NCBI GenBank assembly: GCA_016281535.1
Contig: JAEEIT010000129.1
Span: forward strand, 24,812 to 88,811
Source: Clostridia bacterium
GTDB lineage: Bacteria > Bacillota > Clostridia > Saccharofermentanales > Saccharofermentanaceae
Direction: 5' to 3'
DNA: 64,000 nt
The notes beneath the pieces are model-generated. The model was given only the letters and a program-made list of their open reading frames with translations. It was not told the DNA's origin and searched no databases. The number at the start of each line of letters is the position of its first letter. Position 1 is the stretch's first letter. The translations under genes and the position numbers were made by a program. Below are positions 60,375 to 64,000 of the stretch, piece after piece.

Positions 60375-61703
60375 ATGGCATCGATCGAGAAAAAGGATAA
60401 CAATATCGTAGTTATCTCATTAGAAGCATCCCAGGAAGAGTTTAAGGACGCGATGATGAAGTCCTTCAACAAGAATAAGAACCGTTTCCAGATCCCTGGT
60501 TTCCGTAAGGGTAAGGCACCGTTCAAGCTCGTTACCCAGTACTATGGCGAGGGCGTTCTTTATGATGATGCCATTGATTTTGTTGTAAATCCTGCTTACC
60601 AGGCAGCGGTGAAGGAGAATAACCTGGAGGTCGTTTCCCGTCCGGAACTGGATATCCAGGAGATCGGTCTGGATAAGGGCATGAAGTACACCGTTTCCGT
60701 AACCGTGAAGCCGGAAGTGGAACTCGGCCAGTACGAGGGTGTAGAAGCAGAGTACCGCTATATTGCTCCGACAGATGAGACGGTCGAGGCTGAGCTGAAG
60801 CGTCAGCAGGACAGAAACGGCCGTATGGTTCCGGTCGAGGGACGTGCGGTTGAAGATGGCGATACCGTTACCATCGACTACGAAGGTTTCGTTGACGGTG
60901 TGGCTTTCGAAGGCGGAAAGGACGAGGGTCACAATCTGAAGATCGGTTCCAATTCCTTCATCCCGGGCTTCGAGGAGCAGCTCATCGGACATAACATCGA
61001 CGAAGAGTTCCCGATCACAGTGACTTTCCCGGAGGACTATCACGCGGAGAACCTCAAGGGCAAGGAAGCGACATTCCAGATCAAGATCCACGACATTAAG
61101 GTCAAGGAACTTCCGGAGCTGGACGATGATTTCGCGAAGGATGTTTCCGAGTTCGATACTCTCGAAGAGTATAAGGCAGACATCCTGAAGACACAGACCG
61201 AGCAGGCGGAGAAGTCCGCTCAGGACCGTTTCGAGAACGAGGTGGTCAAGGTCGTAACCGAGAATGCGAAGGTAGACGTTCCGGACTGCATGGTCGAGAC
61301 AGAGATCGACAGCATGATCGATGAGCAGAGCTACCGTATGAGATCCCAGGGCATCGAACTGGAGATGTATTTGAAGTACATGGGCCAGACCATGGAGGAA
61401 TACCGCGAGGGTATCCGCACGATGGCGGCTTCCCGTGTGAAGACTTCTCTGGTGCTCGAGGCTGTCGGTAAGGCGATGAACATCGAAGCCACCGATGCAG
61501 ATGTCGAGGAAGAAGCAGAGAAGATCGCTGCACAGTATGGCATGAAGAAGGAAGATTTCATGGCCCGCATCAAGGACAACGATCAGTTTATCCGTGACAG
61601 CATCATCGGCAGAAAGACCGTAGACGCCCTTGCTGAGAAGGCGGTTAAGGTCGAGCCGAAGGAAGAGCCGAAGGAAGAGAAAGAAGCTTCTTCTGAGGAG
61701 TGA
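60375..61703 (+). CDS. tig: trigger factor
   Basis: NRFQIPGFRKGKAPFKLVTQYYGEGVLYDDAI; DTVTIDYEGFVDGVAFEGGK PPIase domain. Confidence 0.95.
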   Translation: MASIEKKDNNIVVISLEASQEEFKDAMMKSFNKNKNRFQIPGFRKGKAPFKLVTQYYGEGVLYDDAIDFVVNPAYQAAVKENNLEVVSRPELDIQEIGLDKGMKYTVSVTVKPEVELGQYEGVEAEYRYIAPTDETVEAELKRQQDRNGRMVPVEGRAVEDGDTVTIDYEGFVDGVAFEGGKDEGHNLKIGSNSFIPGFEEQLIGHNIDEEFPITVTFPEDYHAENLKGKEATFQIKIHDIKVKELPELDDDFAKDVSEFDTLEEYKADILKTQTEQAEKSAQDRFENEVVKVVTENAKVDVPDCMVETEIDSMIDEQSYRMRSQGIELEMYLKYMGQTMEEYREGIRTMAASRVKTSLVLEAVGKAMNIEATDADVEEEAEKIAAQYGMKKEDFMARIKDNDQFIRDSIIGRKTVDALAEKAVKVEPKEEPKEEKEASSEE

Positions 61704-61727
61704 TCCTTCCGATAGAAAAAGAATTCC

Positions 61728-61763
61728 GATGCCTCATTTGCGAAAAGCAGATGAGGCATTTTT
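61728..61763 (+). terminator. intrinsic terminator after tig
   Basis: GATGCCTCATttgcgaaaagcagATGAGGCATttttc. Confidence 0.8.
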
Positions 61764-61910
61764 CTACGTTCGCAAATTGAAAAGAATTAGTAACACAAAA
61801 ATCGATATCCTCGATTGATTCATAAGTAGACTTCGGGTAACATGATATAAGAAAAGATATGCAGAACGGAATGGTTTCCAATCATGTTCTGTAGTGATAG
61901 AGGAGTTTGT

Positions 61911-63221
61911 ATGGGTAAAGACGATAGGCTGGACTTTGATGGAATCATTCATTGCTCTTTCTGTGGAAAGGGTGAGAACGAGGTTTCCCGCATGCTTGCG
62001 GGTCCGCCGGGCATATATATCTGTAATGAATGCGTGATGATCTGTGAATCGATCCTTCAGGAGGATGAGGTTGGCTTTAAGCCGACGAAGTCCGGAAAGT
62101 CCACGCAGAAGGATCATCTGCCGACACCGGCTGAACTGAAGGCGGCGCTTGATGAGTATGTTATCGGTCAGGAGCAGGCGAAGAAGGCTCTGGCTGTTGC
62201 GGTATATAACCACTATAAGCGTGTCTTCTCCAAGTTCAATTCTACGGATGATATCGAACTTACGAAGAGTAATATCCTCCTGATCGGACCGACGGGCTGT
62301 GGGAAGACGCTTCTGGCCCAGACACTGGCACGTGCGCTGAATGTTCCTTTCGCCATCGCGGATGCGACGACCCTGACAGAGGCCGGTTATGTGGGTGAGG
62401 ATGTCGAGAACATTCTTCTGAAGCTTCTTCAGGCGGCAGACTATAATGTCGAGGCGGCCCAGAAGGGAATCGTCTATATCGATGAGATCGATAAGATCAC
62501 CAAGAAGTCCGAGAATCCGTCGATCACCCGTGATGTAAGTGGTGAGGGCGTGCAGCAGGCCCTGCTTAAGATCCTGGAGAGTACCGTGGCGAATGTGCCT
62601 CCGCAAGGCGGAAGAAAGCATCCGCATCAGGAGTTCATCCAGATCGATACGACCAATATCCTCTTTATCTGCGGCGGTGCCTTCGATGGACTGGAGAAGA
62701 TCATCGAGCAGCGTATCGGTAAGAAGAATTTCGGATTCGGTGCCGAGATCGTTTCCCAGCAGGAGAAGCAGGCCGGTGAGTGGCTCAGTGAGCTGGTGCC
62801 GCAGGATCTGATGAAGTACGGCCTGATCCCGGAGTTTATCGGACGTGTGCCGATCAACGTCACGCTCGACGGCCTGGATGAAGAGGCTCTGATCCGGATC
62901 CTTCGTGAGCCGAAGAATGCGCTGCTGAAGCAGTACTGGAAGATGCTGAAGATGGATGGTGTCGAGCTGGAGTTCGACGATGATGCTGTCGAAGCCATCG
63001 CGAAGAAAGCCATCGAGAGAAAGACCGGTGCGCGTGGTCTTCGTGCGATCCTGGAGGATCTGATGATGGACATCATGTACGAAGTGCCGTCTGAGCAGGA
63101 CGCGGTCAAGTGTATCGTACATAAGGATTGTGTAACGGAAGGTGCCCGCCCTGAGCTGATCAAAGGTGCGAAACCGAAGAAGCAGAGAAGCAGCAGGGAG
63201 AAAGAAGAAAAGGGCGCTTGA
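61911..63221 (+). CDS. clpX: ATP-dependent Clp protease ATP-binding subunit ClpX
   Basis: [28 protein letters not shown] zinc domain; [31 protein letters not shown]. Confidence 0.97.
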   Translation: MGKDDRLDFDGIIHCSFCGKGENEVSRMLAGPPGIYICNECVMICESILQEDEVGFKPTKSGKSTQKDHLPTPAELKAALDEYVIGQEQAKKALAVAVYNHYKRVFSKFNSTDDIELTKSNILLIGPTGCGKTLLAQTLARALNVPFAIADATTLTEAGYVGEDVENILLKLLQAADYNVEAAQKGIVYIDEIDKITKKSENPSITRDVSGEGVQQALLKILESTVANVPPQGGRKHPHQEFIQIDTTNILFICGGAFDGLEKIIEQRIGKKNFGFGAEIVSQQEKQAGEWLSELVPQDLMKYGLIPEFIGRVPINVTLDGLDEEALIRILREPKNALLKQYWKMLKMDGVELEFDDDAVEAIAKKAIERKTGARGLRAILEDLMMDIMYEVPSEQDAVKCIVHKDCVTEGARPELIKGAKPKKQRSSREKEEKGA

Positions 63222-63234
63222 TTGAGGAAGGCGT

Positions 63235-63603
63235 ATGGCGAAGAAACTAAGTCAGCTCATTGCTGAGGCAGAGAAGTTTCTTAAAGAATTTGACCAGGCT
63301 GAAGCAGGTTCCGGAAGCGGCGATCCACGCCGTCTTTCTGACCTGCTTTCTTATATGGAGAGATGGCTTCTGTATTTCCAGCATGAGCGGCTGATCCACC
63401 TGATCGTGACGGTGCTCTTCGCACTGGCCATGCTGATCGTATTCAGTGCTTTTGTCATCTCCGGAGCGCTGTATCTTCTGCCGCTTCTGGCACTGATACT
63501 GGTGCTCCTCGTCCCTTATATCGTTCACTATTTTCACCTGGAAAACGGTGTGCAGAAACTATATACCCTAATTGATGAAATGCTAAAGCGGAAGGAGCAA
63601 TGA
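63235..63603 (+). CDS. hypothetical small membrane protein
   Basis: 122 aa, two TMs flanked by charged ends. Confidence 0.6.
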   Translation: MAKKLSQLIAEAEKFLKEFDQAEAGSGSGDPRRLSDLLSYMERWLLYFQHERLIHLIVTVLFALAMLIVFSAFVISGALYLLPLLALILVLLVPYIVHYFHLENGVQKLYTLIDEMLKRKEQ

Positions 63604-63605
63604 CT

Positions 63606-64000
63606 ATGGCGAAGTATTACATTTGTCTCGATATCGGCGGCACGAAGGTGCTCGGCGTGATCTTTAACAGCAAGCGTGAGATCGTGTACCGGATCAAGAA
63701 GAAGACGAAGGCCGGCGGAGATGATTCGCAGAATATCGAGAATACGATCATTACGCTGGTGGAAGAACTGATCTCAGAGTTTAAGATCTCCATCAAGGAT
63801 GTGGCGGCGATCGCGGCAGGCGCGCCGGGCGTCATCAATATCGAAAAGGGTGTCGTGCTTTTCTCACCGAATCTTCCCTGGAGAAACTACGAGATCAAGA
63901 AGGCGATCGAGAAGAAGTTCAAGGTGCCGTTCTTTATCGGCAATGACGTAAATGTCGGAGTTTACGGCGAGTGGAAATACGGCGCGGCGAAGGGACTTAC
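63606..64000 (+). CDS. ROK-family sugar kinase (glucokinase-like), truncated by window edge
   Basis: Translated from ATG 63606: MAKYYICLDIGGTKVLGVIF...AAGAPGVIN...FFIGNDVNVGVYGEWKYGAAKG. Confidence 0.85.
   Translation, partial: MAKYYICLDIGGTKVLGVIFNSKREIVYRIKKKTKAGGDDSQNIENTIITLVEELISEFKISIKDVAAIAAGAPGVINIEKGVVLFSPNLPWRNYEIKKAIEKKFKVPFFIGNDVNVGVYGEWKYGAAKGL

Overview
The window looks like an ordinary chromosomal segment of a low-to-mid GC anaerobic Firmicute, probably Clostridia/Oscillospiraceae-like (inference from gene content only). About 45 genes are mostly on the + strand. I saw no transposase, integrase, phage module or CRISPR array. Recognisable blocks, left to right: HD hydrolase, DUF4364, pgi, a secreted repeat protein, the TIGR03960/TIGR03936 radical-SAM pair, a lipid module (MarR regulator, ACP, lipid kinase, PlsC, acyl-CoA synthetase), addBA, two RpoD-type sigma factors, an Rnf-like electron-transport cluster, proA, rpiB-upp-atp operon, a minus-strand Tad pilus cluster, a SAM-I riboswitch with metK, a RecD-like helicase, comF, a probable 6S RNA, cysE-cysS-mrnC-rlmB, a two-component system wrapped around three BcrA-type ABC ATPases, tRNA-Arg, tig, clpX and a partial ROK kinase. 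The most unusual items are: (1) an Rnf-like cluster C-D-G-[E-A fusion] with no RnfB, in which conserved cluster-ligand and flavin-attachment motifs appear eroded; (2) an F1Fo operon with no separate delta gene, where the delta C-terminal domain appears fused to the N-terminus of alpha; (3) a perfect 27-bp FabT-like palindrome between divergent plsC and acyl-CoA synthetase genes, near a MarR+ACP gene pair; (4) a compact Tad cluster with fused TadB-TadC and tandem Spo0A-like boxes upstream; (5) an unlisted 32-aa sORF after the secreted protein; (6) a DnaA-box cluster in a long intergenic region. All family calls are by-eye motif recognition; no searches were run.
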